A stretch of DNA of 64,000 bases from Tenacibaculum sp. SZ-18 (GTDB taxonomy: Bacteria; Bacteroidota; Bacteroidia; Flavobacteriales; Flavobacteriaceae), in the NCBI RefSeq assembly GCF_002813915.1, contig NZ_CP019335.1, positions 2,029,777 to 2,093,776 on the forward strand, in the 5' to 3' direction. Shown one piece after another: positions 28,264 through 36,717 of this stretch. The position numbers and the translations under genes were made by a program. The notes beneath the pieces are model-generated. The model was given only the letters and a program-made list of their open reading frames with translations. It did no database searches and was not told the origin of the DNA. Positions within the stretch are counted from its first letter, which is position 1; the number at the start of each line of letters is the position of its first letter.

Positions 28264-28864
28264 ACAAGGAAAAATGCTTCCTTTAATGGAAGAATTCTAC
28301 ACTATACAGGGTGAAGGAGCGCATACAGGAACGGCAGCTTATTTTATAAGAATTGGTGGGTGCGATGTTGGTTGTCATTGGTGTGATGTCAAAGAAAGCT
28401 GGGATGCTAATTTACATCCTCCAACAGAAACTGATCTTATTGTTAACAATGCTAAAAAATATGCAGAAACTGTTGTAGTAACTGGTGGTGAACCTTTAAT
28501 GTGGAGTTTGGATTATATTACTGAAAAATTACAGCAGCAAAATATAAAAACTCATATTGAAACGTCTGGAGCTTATAAATTTTCTGGAGTTTGGGATTGG
28601 TTTTGCTTATCTCCTAAGAAAACAAAATTACCTCTTCAAAGAGCTTATCAAGAGGCTGACGAATTAAAGATGATTATACATAATAAACATGATTTTGAAT
28701 TTGCTGAAGAACAAGCTGCTAAAGTGAATGATAAATGTTTGTTATACTTGCAACCTGAATGGAGTAAACGCGATAAAATGATTCCTTTTATTATTGATTA
28801 TGTAATGAATAATCCTAAATGGAAAATATCACTTCAAACACATAAGTATTTAAATATACCTTAA
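28235..28864 (+). CDS. queE: 7-carboxy-7-deazaguanine synthase
   Basis: 209 residues. QueE is a radical-SAM enzyme that contracts 6-carboxytetrahydropterin to 7-carboxy-7-deazaguanine in queuosine biosynthesis. The N-terminal EEFYTIQGEG substrate loop and the cluster cysteines C43, C47 and C50 (CDVGCHWC) are present, as are VVVTGGEPLM and the C-terminal SLQTHKYLNIP. The start at 28235 inside the RidA gene is preferred over the ATG at 28274 because the residues before MLPLMEEFY fit the family. The same window holds tgt, the enzyme that uses the pathway's later product. Confidence 0.93.
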   Translation: MDSKKQELIKQGKMLPLMEEFYTIQGEGAHTGTAAYFIRIGGCDVGCHWCDVKESWDANLHPPTETDLIVNNAKKYAETVVVTGGEPLMWSLDYITEKLQQQNIKTHIETSGAYKFSGVWDWFCLSPKKTKLPLQRAYQEADELKMIIHNKHDFEFAEEQAAKVNDKCLLYLQPEWSKRDKMIPFIIDYVMNNPKWKISLQTHKYLNIP

Positions 28865-28873
28865 TAAAAAAGC

Positions 28874-28899
28874 AAAACGCCCATAAAGGGCGTCTTTTG
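28874..28899 (+). terminator. Terminator of queE
   Basis: ACGCCC ATAAA GGGCGT hairpin followed by CTTTTG, ten bases past the stop codon. Confidence 0.65.
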
Positions 28900-29066
28900 T
28901 TCGATCTGTTTTTACTTTGGTTGAAGTAAAAAGGATACGCTTTTGTTTTCTTTTTCTCATAGATTTTCCCCGACGACTATGATATAAAACTTTTTATACC
29001 CGACCTTATATATGTTCAAGGCTTTTTGTAACAAGTACAAAGATATTTCTAGTCTAAAAGACAGAG
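28900..29066. other. Non-coding spacer with a second weak hairpin
   Basis: TTTTTACTT (28909-28917) pairs with AAGTAAAAA (28924-28932). No frame of note is visible on either strand up to the strong inverted repeat at 29067. Confidence 0.4.
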
Positions 29067-29105
29067 GTATGGTTTTCCCATACTTTTGGTATGGGAAAAC
29101 CATAC
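29067..29105. repeat. Perfect 17-bp inverted repeat, itself built of GTATGG half-sites
   Basis: GTATGGTTTTCCCATAC, loop TTTTG, then GTATGGGAAAACCATAC: every base of the arms pairs. Each arm is also a near-palindrome (GTATGG ... CCATAC), so four copies of the same half-site are present. A T5 run follows. It could be a transcription terminator or a double operator ahead of the small units that start at 29168. Confidence 0.7.
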
Positions 29106-29167
29106 TTTTTCTAAATTTCATATATTGTTAATTTTTTAACACTATTTAACATTATTAATAAATTTCT

Positions 29168-29175
29168 TATATTTG
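29168..29175 (+). promoter_or_regulatory. -7 promoter element of small unit 1
   Basis: TATATTTG, a perfect TAnnTTTG. The ATG of the small frame is only 8 bases downstream, so the transcript would start almost on it. Confidence 0.55.
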
Positions 29176-29182
29176 CAATGCA

Positions 29183-29299
29183 ATGATAAATTTAAACATC
29201 CATAGTATAACAAATGGAGGATTAACTCCGGTAGATTTTAGGGAAACTTTAAAAGGTTTTTCTAAAAAGAGAACGTTATCAGAGATATTATTACAATGA
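29183..29299 (+). CDS. Small ORF 1 (38 codons), possible peptide or part of a small RNA
   Basis: A 38-residue frame between a strong promoter and a strong terminator. The peptide contains NGGLTPVDFRETLKGFSKKR, so it has a GG pair, is basic toward the C-terminus and lacks a signal peptide. No homolog recognised. Its whole transcript would be about 170 bases, so a non-coding small RNA is an equally good reading. Confidence 0.35.
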   Translation: MINLNIHSITNGGLTPVDFRETLKGFSKKRTLSEILLQ

Positions 29300-29328
29300 T
29301 TTAAGAATAAAATCAATAAATATATAGG

Positions 29329-29357
29329 GCGTTCAAATTAACTTGAACGCTTTTTTT
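29329..29357 (+). terminator. Terminator of small unit 1
   Basis: Perfect stem GCGTTCAA / TTGAACGC with a 6-base loop and seven T. Confidence 0.8.
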
Positions 29358-29538
29358 ATGAATTAAATAAATGAATAGAAAATTAATCAACATATAGCAA
29401 TTTGACAGGTTTATTGCATAATTCACTGAGCCACAAAGCTTACAACGAAACCAATTATCTAGAATTTTTCTGGACAGGAAAACCATTACCTAATAACAAC
29501 GTAAAAATCTGATTATCAATTATTTAAATGTTAAATTT

Positions 29539-29570
29539 TTTGGTAAAATGGAAAAAACGATATATATTTG
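29539..29570 (+). promoter_or_regulatory. Promoter of small unit 2
   Basis: TTTG at 29539-29542, 20-base spacer, TATATTTG at 29563-29570: a textbook Bacteroidota sigma-A promoter, the best in the window. Confidence 0.75.
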
Positions 29571-29630
29571 TTCTGTGATTATTTAACAATAAATAGTTAC
29601 TATTAAGTAAGATGTAAAACAATAAGTATT

Positions 29631-29747
29631 ATGAAATTAATTTATTTATCTAAAAGTTTAAAAGGATGCTCAAATAGAGGTGTTCACTTTGGAGTACGAA
29701 TAAATAAAGATGTTTTTTGTAATCTAAAATTTATTGAAAATGAGTAA
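29631..29747 (+). CDS. Small ORF 2 (38 codons), possible peptide
   Basis: 38 residues containing LIYLSKSLKGCSNRGVHFGV, with two cysteines and net positive charge. It has a ~54-base leader after the promoter and a terminator 27 bases after the stop, so it forms a complete monocistronic unit of about 230 bases. No homolog recognised. Same length as small ORF 1 but no clear sequence similarity apart from SLKG / TLKG. Confidence 0.4.
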   Translation: MKLIYLSKSLKGCSNRGVHFGVRINKDVFCNLKFIENE

Positions 29748-29773
29748 TATCAAATTTCAATTAATAAAGAACA

Positions 29774-29804
29774 AAGGCATCTAGAAATAGGTGTCTTTTT
29801 TATT
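29774..29804 (+). terminator. Terminator of small unit 2
   Basis: AAGGCATCT / AGGTGTCTT stem (two G-U pairs) with loop AGAAAT and a T run. Confidence 0.7.
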
Positions 29805-29835
29805 TGAAAAACACATACGAAAGTTGATTAAATTC

Positions 29836-29866
29836 TTTGAAATATCCTTAATATTTCGTATATTGT
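29836..29866 (+). promoter_or_regulatory. Promoter of small unit 3
   Basis: TTTG at 29836-29839, 19-base spacer, TATATTGT at 29859-29866 (one mismatch to TAnnTTTG). Confidence 0.5.
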
Positions 29867-29885
29867 ATATAGAAAATGAAAAGTT

Positions 29886-29993
29886 ATGAAAACATCAATA
29901 TTGCTAATTCTTAATGAAAAAGGACGTTTACTCAATGGAACCTTGCGATCACTAAAACTAAATTGTACAGAATACAATTCTGAAATAATTTAA
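29886..29993 (+). CDS. Small ORF 3 (35 codons), possible peptide or truncated gene
   Basis: 35 residues beginning KTSILLILNEKGRLLNG, with no recognisable family. Unlike units 1 and 2 it has no hairpin right after the stop, so the transcript may continue toward the lipoprotein at 30277. The sequence in between looks decayed. Confidence 0.3.
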   Translation: MKTSILLILNEKGRLLNGTLRSLKLNCTEYNSEII

Positions 29994-30276
29994 TTAAAAA
30001 ATCAGCTAGCGTTACCAAAAAATTGCAAACAAACGCTTCCTATTTAACGACAATGTAGAATTTCCTGAAGCCTTAGCTCAATAGGCCTTGGTAGTTCAAA
30101 GTCTTCACGGATTGATTTCACGTCAATTCAATTCTACAAACCACCTGATTTACTCGGGCTGGATGATTATTGCCCAGATTTTTCTGGCGCTACACAATCG
30201 AAAATTGCATTCGATCAACTAATAAGCTGTTTTACACGGCTAGGAAAACTATTGTCAAATATTAAAAATTAAAGTT
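29994..30276. other. Spacer with a more GC-rich, possibly decayed coding block
   Basis: From about 30060 to 30240 base composition is visibly richer in G and C than the surroundings. Two plus-strand frames give protein-like text interrupted by a stop (for example LVVQSLHGLISRQFNST and IIAQIFLALHNRK). I could not assign it. Confidence 0.3.
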
Positions 30277-30471
30277 ATGAGAAATTTAAAATTGTTATTG
30301 TTAACGTTCGTATTAGTATTCACAATCGGTTGTACCGACAACACCGAAGATCTAGTTACTGATACTACACAAAACACAGAAATCACTAACCCTGATAATA
30401 TCAACGCTTTTGATACCGGAGGAAATGGTACAAATGAAAATGATAATGGTGGAAAAGGAGGAAAAGGATAA
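30277..30471 (+). CDS. Small Gly/Asn/Asp-rich lipoprotein
   Basis: 64 residues: a lipoprotein signal with lipobox TIGC (Cys at residue 19) followed by a short low-complexity tail rich in Asp, Asn and Thr, ending in GGNGTNENDNGGKGGKG. The mature part is only about 45 residues and has no fold I can predict. It has its own terminator and precedes the TPR sensor kinase by 77 bases. It could be a lipid-anchored accessory or signal for that sensor; this is inference from position only. Confidence 0.65.
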   Translation: MRNLKLLLLTFVLVFTIGCTDNTEDLVTDTTQNTEITNPDNINAFDTGGNGTNENDNGGKGGKG

Positions 30472-30490
30472 CAAAATACTCCTTCTACAT

Positions 30491-30522
30491 AACCTCTAAC
30501 ATTATGTTGGAGGTTTTTTTTT
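30491..30522 (+). terminator. Terminator / attenuator between lipoprotein and sensor kinase
   Basis: AACCTCTAAC / GTTGGAGGTT (one G-U) with loop ATTAT and a run of nine T. Its position 26 bases before the kinase ATG means that kinase expression depends on readthrough or an undetected promoter. Confidence 0.75.
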
Positions 30523-30547
30523 AATTTTGTTTACTCAATTCCATTTA

Positions 30548-32548
30548 ATGTATAAATATCTTTTTTATTTTTTTCTTCTATTTTCTAGTTCAAAATTATT
30601 TGGCTCAGAATTCACATACTTTCAAGATAATGATACTATTAAAATACTCATCAAAAAAGCAAGAAATAGAGATATCACAAAATCTCAGAGAAGAAAAATC
30701 CTATTAGATGCTTACAATCATTATAAAAGTTATTACATAAAAAAACCTATTCATCTTAGTTCTATTGCTTATGAATTTTATGTTCTACAAGACACTCTTA
30801 ATTTCTTAAAAATAAATAATGAAGCCATAAAATCTGCAACAAAATTAAATGATCAATATGCTCTAGGAGACTCTAATTGGAATATGGCAACATTTTATAT
30901 AAACGGTAAAATTCGTGATAAAGCCTTTGTTTATTTCAACAAAGCATTAAAGGCCTTTAAAAATACAAATAGTAAACGAGAAGCTGCAAGGATTTTATAT
31001 GGTATGGCTCAAATAAAAGGTTTTTTTAGAGACTATACAGGTAGTGAAATCTTATTAATTGAGTCCATTAAGTTATTTAAGGAACTAAACGACAACAACT
31101 CTCTTACCAAAGCTTATAACTATTTAGGCCTTCTACAACTCGATATTTATGAATATGATCGCGCTTTGAAATATTTTAACAAATCAATAAGTACTTATGA
31201 AAAAACAAATAAAGAGAGTTATTTTGGACATTATAATAACATCGGTAATGCCTACTATGAAAAAGGTGAATATACAAAAGCTCTAAAAGCTTATAATCGA
31301 GAACTTAAAAACAAAAAGCTAAACAAACGTATATATGCAACTTTACTAGATAATAGAGCAAATTGCAGATTAGACCTTAATGATACAATAGGACTAAAAA
31401 AAGATTTGTTTAAATCATTAAAAATACGAGATAGCCTCAATATTAACTCAGGAATATTAATGAGCTATTTAAGAATTTCGAAATATTATCTTTACTTAAA
31501 AGATACTTTAACAGCTATCAATTATTCTAATAAAGCTAATCAACTCGCAAAAAAAATTAAAAATGGAAGAGATTATCTTGCCTCTCTTCAACAACTTGCA
31601 GATCTTCAACCAGAAAAATCCAAAAAGTATTTAGACCGTTACATTCAGTTTAATGATAGCTTGATAAGCGAAGAACGAAGAGCTCAAAATAAATTTACTC
31701 GTATTGAATTTGAAACTGATGAACACATTGAACAAAACAAACAACTGAGTCAGCAACGAATTTGGATCTTTGCGGGTAGTTTAGCTATTTTACTTATATC
31801 AACATTATTATACTTTTTACGTGTTCAAAAAGTACAAAACGAAAAACTTCAATTAGAAGCAGAACAACAAAAAGCGAATGAAGAAGTTTATGTACTTACC
31901 CTTCAACAACAAGCCAAACTAGAAGAAGAACGTGTAAATGAACGAAACAGAATTTCTGCGGAATTACATGACGGCATCTTAGGAAAACTGTTTGGAACTA
32001 GAGTAAGTTTAGGTTTTTTGGGAATGCAAATGCAACCAGATACGCAAGAACAACATCAAACATTCTTAGATGAACTCCAAAATATTGAAAAAGAAATTCG
32101 TGAAGTTTCTCATCGATTAAGTGAGAATTTTGATGACGCAACTGTTAATTTTACCACAATTATCGAACAATTATTGAAAGATAAAAGCGTTATTGGTAAT
32201 TTTAAACACCGTTTTTCTCACGATACAAATATATCATGGAAAAGTATTGATGAAGTTACAAAAGCAAACGTATATCGAATTATTCAAGAATCGCTACAAA
32301 ACATTATCAAACATGCACAAGCAAAAAATGTATCTTTGGATCTTAGTTTAAAAAATCAAAAATTATTCATTACCATAATTGATGATGGCGTTGGTTTTGA
32401 CACGAAAAAAGGCAAAAAAGGAATTGGAATAAAGAATATTAAAACGAGAGTTGACAAATTAAGCGGTTCTGTGGACTTTTCATCAAAAATTGACCATGGT
32501 ACTACATTAACAATTATAATCCCTTATAGCCCTAAAAATGCAGCATAA
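30548..32548 (+). CDS. TPR-containing sensor histidine kinase (HisKA_3 type)
   Basis: 666 residues from the ATG at 30548 (an upstream TTG spoils the signal peptide). A cleavable or anchor signal (LFYFFLLFSSSKLFGS) is followed by about seven tetratricopeptide repeats in the periplasm (residues about 30-380, e.g. AYNYLGLLQLDIYEYDRALKYF and NIGNAYYEKGEYTKALKAY). A membrane span follows at about 404-425, then a coiled coil. The dimerisation/phosphoacceptor helix carries H474 in RISAELHDGILGKLFG, and a HATPase_c domain has NIIKHAQA, DDGVGFD and KGIGIKNI. TPR sensor domains bind proteins or peptides. The gene overlaps its response regulator by 11 bases. Confidence 0.9.
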   Translation: MYKYLFYFFLLFSSSKLFGSEFTYFQDNDTIKILIKKARNRDITKSQRRKILLDAYNHYKSYYIKKPIHLSSIAYEFYVLQDTLNFLKINNEAIKSATKLNDQYALGDSNWNMATFYINGKIRDKAFVYFNKALKAFKNTNSKREAARILYGMAQIKGFFRDYTGSEILLIESIKLFKELNDNNSLTKAYNYLGLLQLDIYEYDRALKYFNKSISTYEKTNKESYFGHYNNIGNAYYEKGEYTKALKAYNRELKNKKLNKRIYATLLDNRANCRLDLNDTIGLKKDLFKSLKIRDSLNINSGILMSYLRISKYYLYLKDTLTAINYSNKANQLAKKIKNGRDYLASLQQLADLQPEKSKKYLDRYIQFNDSLISEERRAQNKFTRIEFETDEHIEQNKQLSQQRIWIFAGSLAILLISTLLYFLRVQKVQNEKLQLEAEQQKANEEVYVLTLQQQAKLEEERVNERNRISAELHDGILGKLFGTRVSLGFLGMQMQPDTQEQHQTFLDELQNIEKEIREVSHRLSENFDDATVNFTTIIEQLLKDKSVIGNFKHRFSHDTNISWKSIDEVTKANVYRIIQESLQNIIKHAQAKNVSLDLSLKNQKLFITIIDDGVGFDTKKGKKGIGIKNIKTRVDKLSGSVDFSSKIDHGTTLTIIIPYSPKNAA

Positions 32549-33221
32549 AAAGTACAATGCCTTACTTATTGATGATCATCCGCTAATTGCAGAAGCTTAC
32601 AAAAGCGCTTTTAAATTTATTGAGAATAGAAATGAAGCTATTTCTTTTAATATTTTAACCGCTACAGATTGCGATTCTGCCTGTGAAATTTTAAATGATT
32701 ACGCTAATAATAATGATCATTTAGAAATTGTTTTTCTTGATATGAGATTACCACCTTCTAAAGATGGAACTTTATTATCGGGAGAAGATTTAGGATTGAG
32801 AATTAATGAGCTTTTGCCTGAAACTAAAATCATTGTTTCAACTACTTTCAATGATAATTATAGAGTTCATAGTATTCTAAAAAACTTAAATCCCGAAGGA
32901 TTTTTGGTTAAAAATGACTTAACACCAAATGAATTAGTACAAGCCATTGAAGAAGTATTAGAAGATCCGCCATATTATAGTAAAACAGTTATGAAACTTT
33001 TGAGAAATGAAGTTTCGAGTGACTTACTTTTGGATGATATCGATCGAAAAATTTTATATGAAATATCTGTAGGTAGCAAAACGAAAGACTTACCGGAAAT
33101 TGTTCACTTATCGATGCCAGCCATTGAAAAACGAAAACGTCAGTTAAGAAAAATATTTGCACTCAATTCAACAGATGATAGAGAACTTATATTAACTGCG
33201 AAAGACAAAGGGTTTATTTAA
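32538..33221 (+). CDS. LuxR/NarL-type response regulator
   Basis: 227 residues. The receiver domain has the acidic pair D12-D13 in LLIDDHPLIAEAY, the phosphoacceptor D68 in IVFLDMRLPPS, and the switch Thr region IIVSTTF. The C-terminal helix-turn-helix reads KILYEISVGSKTKDLPEIVHLSMPAIEKRKRQLRKIF, a divergent NarL/FixJ-like output domain. Start ATG inside the last codons of the kinase gene, hence translational coupling and a cognate pair. DNA target unknown; the inverted repeat at 29067-29105 is a candidate. Confidence 0.88.
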   Translation: MQHKKYNALLIDDHPLIAEAYKSAFKFIENRNEAISFNILTATDCDSACEILNDYANNNDHLEIVFLDMRLPPSKDGTLLSGEDLGLRINELLPETKIIVSTTFNDNYRVHSILKNLNPEGFLVKNDLTPNELVQAIEEVLEDPPYYSKTVMKLLRNEVSSDLLLDDIDRKILYEISVGSKTKDLPEIVHLSMPAIEKRKRQLRKIFALNSTDDRELILTAKDKGFI

Positions 33222-33265
33222 TAAAACTACCTTTGTAGCAAAGTAAATTGTTACTATTCATAACA

Positions 33266-33693
33266 TTACACATCATATAAGTCAAAGATTTTTACTGGTG
33301 TTAACCTCTTGTATTCTTTACTTTCAAGGATATCAGAAATCACATCACAATTCTGAAAGTATTTCAGAATAATCTTCCTGTTATTTTTATCGAATCTTGA
33401 TGCTTTCTTTTCAGTTTCTCATTTTAAACAATGTGCTATTTCTCTTTTACATGAACAATAAACTCATGAAAATGCACTATTCACACCTACAGTAGGTTTT
33501 GATGAAATATTTGCATAAAAACGAACTTCTCCATCTCTCATCATCTTTAATAATTTTAGAATTTTACTTTTCGTCTATAGAAAGACGTAATCAAATTCAA
33601 TTTCTGCGATAACAACATCTTTGACAAGTATACGATCCCAAATATCATCTTTCTTTTCTAAATCAATTATAAACCTTATAATTTCAGGACATT
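33266..33693 (-). pseudogene. Frame-shifted remnant of an unidentified protein gene
   Basis: Three protein-like minus-strand segments in shifted frames follow one another. The first reads IIRFIIDLEKKDDIWDRILVKDVVIAEIEFDYVFL then stop. The second reads MRDGEVRFYANISSKPTVGVNSAF then stop. The third reads SRFDKNNRKIILKYFQNCDVISDI and ends VKIFDLYDV then stop at 33266-33268. The order and character suggest one gene of about 140 codons with at least two disabling changes. Family not recognised. Confidence 0.4.
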
Positions 33694-33703
33694 AAAACCG
33701 AAC

Positions 33704-33730
33704 AAAAAAAGCCTGCTAAATAGCAGGCTT
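33704..33730 (-). terminator. Terminator of the accA cluster
   Basis: GCCTGCT / AGCAGGC stem extended by A-T pairs, with a seven-T run on the minus strand. It lies just downstream of the accA stop. Confidence 0.8.
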
Positions 33731-33752
33731 TCTATTTTATCTAAATTGATAT

Positions 33753-34706
33753 CTACTCTTTGTAAACACCCATATTTGCATATTTATCCATACGTTTTGA
33801 AACTAACGAAGCGTCATCTAAATCTTTTAACTCTTCAAAAGCCTTTACAATTTGAGATTTTACCGCTTCAAAAGCTCCTTCTCTGTTCGTATGTGCACCG
33901 CCCGCTGGTTCTTCTATAATACCGTCGATTAACTTCAATTTCTTCATGTCATCTCCAGTTAATTTTAAAGCCTCAGCTGCTTGCTCTTTAAATTCCCAAC
34001 TACGCCATAAAATAGAAGAACAAGACTCAGGAGAAATAACAGTATACCAAGTATTTTCCATCATGTAAACTCTATCTCCTACTCCAATTCCTAAAGCTCC
34101 ACCAGAAGCTCCTTCTCCAATTACAATTGTAATGATTGGAGTTTTTAAACGCGTCATTTCAAAAATGTTACGAGCAATCGCTTCACCTTGTCCTCTTTCT
34201 TCAGCTTCTAAACCTGGATAAGCACCTGGAGTATCTAATAAAGTTACTACAGGTATTCCAAATTTCTCCGCCATTTTCATTAAGCGCAATGCTTTACGGT
34301 ATCCTTCCGGATTCGCCATTCCGAAGTTACGATATTGACGAGTTTTGGTATTGTACCCTTTCTGTTGTCCAATAAACATGAAAGACTGATCTCCGATTTT
34401 TCCAAGACCACCAATCATTGCTTTGTCATCCTTAACACTTCTATCACCATGTAATTCCATGAATGTATCACCACAAATAGCATTGATATAATCCAATGTA
34501 TATGGTCTGTTAGGGTGACGTGATAATTGTACACGCTGCCATGGAGTTAAGTTCTTGTAAATATCTTTCCTAGCCTTTTCTAATTTTTTTTCGATTTTCT
34601 TGCACGTTTCAGTAACATCTATCTCACTTTCTTTTCCGATATCATGACATTTTGCCAACTGATCTTCTAGCTCTTTAATTGGCATTTCAAAATCTAAATA
34701 TTCCAT
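33753..34706 (-). CDS. accA: Acetyl-CoA carboxylase, carboxyltransferase alpha subunit
   Basis: 317 residues from the ATG at 34706, the usual AccA length. With AccD it transfers the carboxyl group from biotin to acetyl-CoA, giving malonyl-CoA for fatty-acid synthesis. Recognisable are the N-terminal [16 protein letters not shown], the [10 protein letters not shown] motif, [28 protein letters not shown] and [15 protein letters not shown] (CoA/biotin oxyanion loops). It is last in the minus-strand run from tgt, 46 bases after the DMT transporter. Confidence 0.96.
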   Translation of the reverse strand: MEYLDFEMPIKELEDQLAKCHDIGKESEIDVTETCKKIEKKLEKARKDIYKNLTPWQRVQLSRHPNRPYTLDYINAICGDTFMELHGDRSVKDDKAMIGGLGKIGDQSFMFIGQQKGYNTKTRQYRNFGMANPEGYRKALRLMKMAEKFGIPVVTLLDTPGAYPGLEAEERGQGEAIARNIFEMTRLKTPIITIVIGEGASGGALGIGVGDRVYMMENTWYTVISPESCSSILWRSWEFKEQAAEALKLTGDDMKKLKLIDGIIEEPAGGAHTNREGAFEAVKSQIVKAFEELKDLDDASLVSKRMDKYANMGVYKE

Positions 34707-34752
34707 TTTATAAGTTTGATTTCCGAATTGTTTGTAAAGCAAACATACTAAA

Positions 34753-35649
34753 TTATCGTTGTAATTTCTTTTTAATTTTTGAAGAATTTTTCAATATCCC
34801 ATTCAACAAAACAACAAATAAGACTATAAATGCTCCGTAATAAAACTCTACATTCATTTGCTCTGTATCACCAAAGACAATGAGCGCCAACACAATAGCG
34901 TAAATAGGCTCTAAATTAATTGTAAGCATTACTGTGTAAGGAGTTAAATATTTCATCACTTTTACAGAAGCAATAAAGGCATAAGCTGTACAGATACTTC
35001 CTAATAAGATTAAGTATAACCAGTCAGAACTTTCTAACACAAAGAATTCAGTTGTGAAACTTCCAGTAACTCCTAAGTAAATGGTCACAACAACTACTCC
35101 AAATAAAAGTTGATATAGCGATATTGTATCTGCTTCATAATCCTTAATAAAAATTCCATTTAGAACAGCAAATAACGCTGAAAGGGAAGCAGAAATTAAA
35201 GCATAAATAATACCCAAGCTATACTGACTTTCGAAATTAAAAATGATATATAAACCTATAATTACTAATAAGCCCATTATCATTTCTAGAGGATTAATTC
35301 TTCTTTTAAAAAATATAGGTTCGAGTAAAGCAGTAAAAAAGGCTCCTGTGCTCATTGTTACTAATGCAACAGATACATTTGAAACTTTTATGGCTTTAAA
35401 AAACGTTATCCAATGTACTGCTATTATGGCACCAGTAATAAAAAATTTTAAAAGTGCTTTTCGCGGTATATTAAAAGATTTCTTCTCCACAGTAAAATAA
35501 ATACAAATAAATACCACCGCTATTAGCATTCTATACCAAACAAGTGGAATTGCTTCAATGGTAATTAACTTTCCAAGTATCGCTGTAAATCCCCAAATAA
35601 AAACTATGAAATGTAATAATAGATAATTTTTAAGTTTACTTTCTTGCAT
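34753..35649 (-). CDS. DMT/EamA family transporter
   Basis: 298 residues from the ATG at 35649, overlapping the end of the LptF/G permease gene by 14 bases. About ten membrane segments in two EamA halves: the first starts [19 protein letters not shown] and the second [25 protein letters not shown]. Members move small metabolites out of the cell or sugars/nucleotides across membranes; the substrate is not predictable here. Part of the tgt-to-accA transcription unit. Confidence 0.85.
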   Translation of the reverse strand: MQESKLKNYLLLHFIVFIWGFTAILGKLITIEAIPLVWYRMLIAVVFICIYFTVEKKSFNIPRKALLKFFITGAIIAVHWITFFKAIKVSNVSVALVTMSTGAFFTALLEPIFFKRRINPLEMIMGLLVIIGLYIIFNFESQYSLGIIYALISASLSALFAVLNGIFIKDYEADTISLYQLLFGVVVVTIYLGVTGSFTTEFFVLESSDWLYLILLGSICTAYAFIASVKVMKYLTPYTVMLTINLEPIYAIVLALIVFGDTEQMNVEFYYGAFIVLFVVLLNGILKNSSKIKKKLQR

Positions 35650-36715
35650 TGATATAAAGATAGATTCCGTATGCTCCAAATATCATATTTGGCATCCAGA
35701 CATTAAGTAAAGAATTTGCTCCTGCTACCGCACCTAAAACTTCTGCTACTTTTAAGAAGAACACATATACGAACATAATAGCAATACCTAAAGCTAGGTT
35801 TACACCGATTCCTCCTCGTCTTTTTCTATGAGCCAGTGCTACTGCTATTAATGTTAAAATATATGAAGCTAACGGTAAACTAGTCCTTTTGTACAATTCA
35901 ACTAAATAGGCATTAAGGTTTTTTACACCTCTTTTTCTTGATATTCTAATAAATTCAGCTAATTCAGGCGATGGCATTTCTTGAGCCATAGCAGATTTAT
36001 AATTAAAATCTTTTGGAGTAAACAAAAACTTCTTGTCTATTCTATTTCCCGAAGAAATACTATCTCGATCATCAAAAATCTTTCTCTCTTTCCAATTTAA
36101 TAAACTAAAAACAGAATCTCTCCAGGTTATTCTGTCGGCAATAAGTTTATATTTTAGTTTTAAACCATCGTATACTTCAGTAGAGAACTTATGCCCATTA
36201 TTGTTTTTAAGATTATAAGTTTGAACGAACATGTAGGTACTGTCATTCAATTGCAGACTAAAATCAGAAATCATTTGATCTTTGTACTTTGACTTTTTAA
36301 GGTATGTGTTTTCGAATTTTTTTCTTGTTTTACTACTTGATGGAACAACATAATGATTCATATATAATGCAAGAACTGTGACTATAGTAGCACCAATAAA
36401 GTATGGAAATAAAAATCGGGTAAATGAAATTTGTGAATTATTTATAGCAACAATTTCAGTATTATTTGCCAATCTCGAAGTAAAAACAATTACTGCAATA
36501 AATAATGCCAATGGCATAAACGTATTTGCATAGTAAATAATAAAGTTCTTGTAATAATCGTTGACGATAATGAAAAAAGTCAATGTTTCATCACGTAAGA
36601 ATTTATCTATTTTCTCAGAAATATCAATTGCTACAGCAATTGGAATTAATATTAACAACGTAAATAAAAACGTTGTTAGATATCTTTTTAATATGTACCA
36701 ATCAAGTATTTTCAC
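35636..36715 (-). CDS. LptF/LptG family permease
   Basis: 359 residues with a GTG start. The architecture is that of YjgP/YjgQ proteins: an N-terminal pair of membrane segments after ILDWYILKRYLTTF, a central beta-jellyroll periplasmic part (residues about 120-260), and a C-terminal membrane group (PLASYILTLIAVALAHRKRRGGIG onward). With LptB they drive lipopolysaccharide extraction from the inner membrane. Whether this is LptF or LptG cannot be said from one copy. It starts 2 bases after the tgt stop. Confidence 0.88.
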   Translation of the reverse strand: MKILDWYILKRYLTTFLFTLLILIPIAVAIDISEKIDKFLRDETLTFFIIVNDYYKNFIIYYANTFMPLALFIAVIVFTSRLANNTEIVAINNSQISFTRFLFPYFIGATIVTVLALYMNHYVVPSSSKTRKKFENTYLKKSKYKDQMISDFSLQLNDSTYMFVQTYNLKNNNGHKFSTEVYDGLKLKYKLIADRITWRDSVFSLLNWKERKIFDDRDSISSGNRIDKKFLFTPKDFNYKSAMAQEMPSPELAEFIRISRKRGVKNLNAYLVELYKRTSLPLASYILTLIAVALAHRKRRGGIGVNLALGIAIMFVYVFFLKVAEVLGAVAGANSLLNVWMPNMIFGAYGIYLYINARK

Positions 36716-36717
36716 TA

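Noticed and set aside
30060..30140. Possible tRNA-like stretch (GCCTTAGCTCAATAGGCC...)
   Set aside because: No proper anticodon arm or T arm could be folded; the resemblance to a D-arm is superficial.
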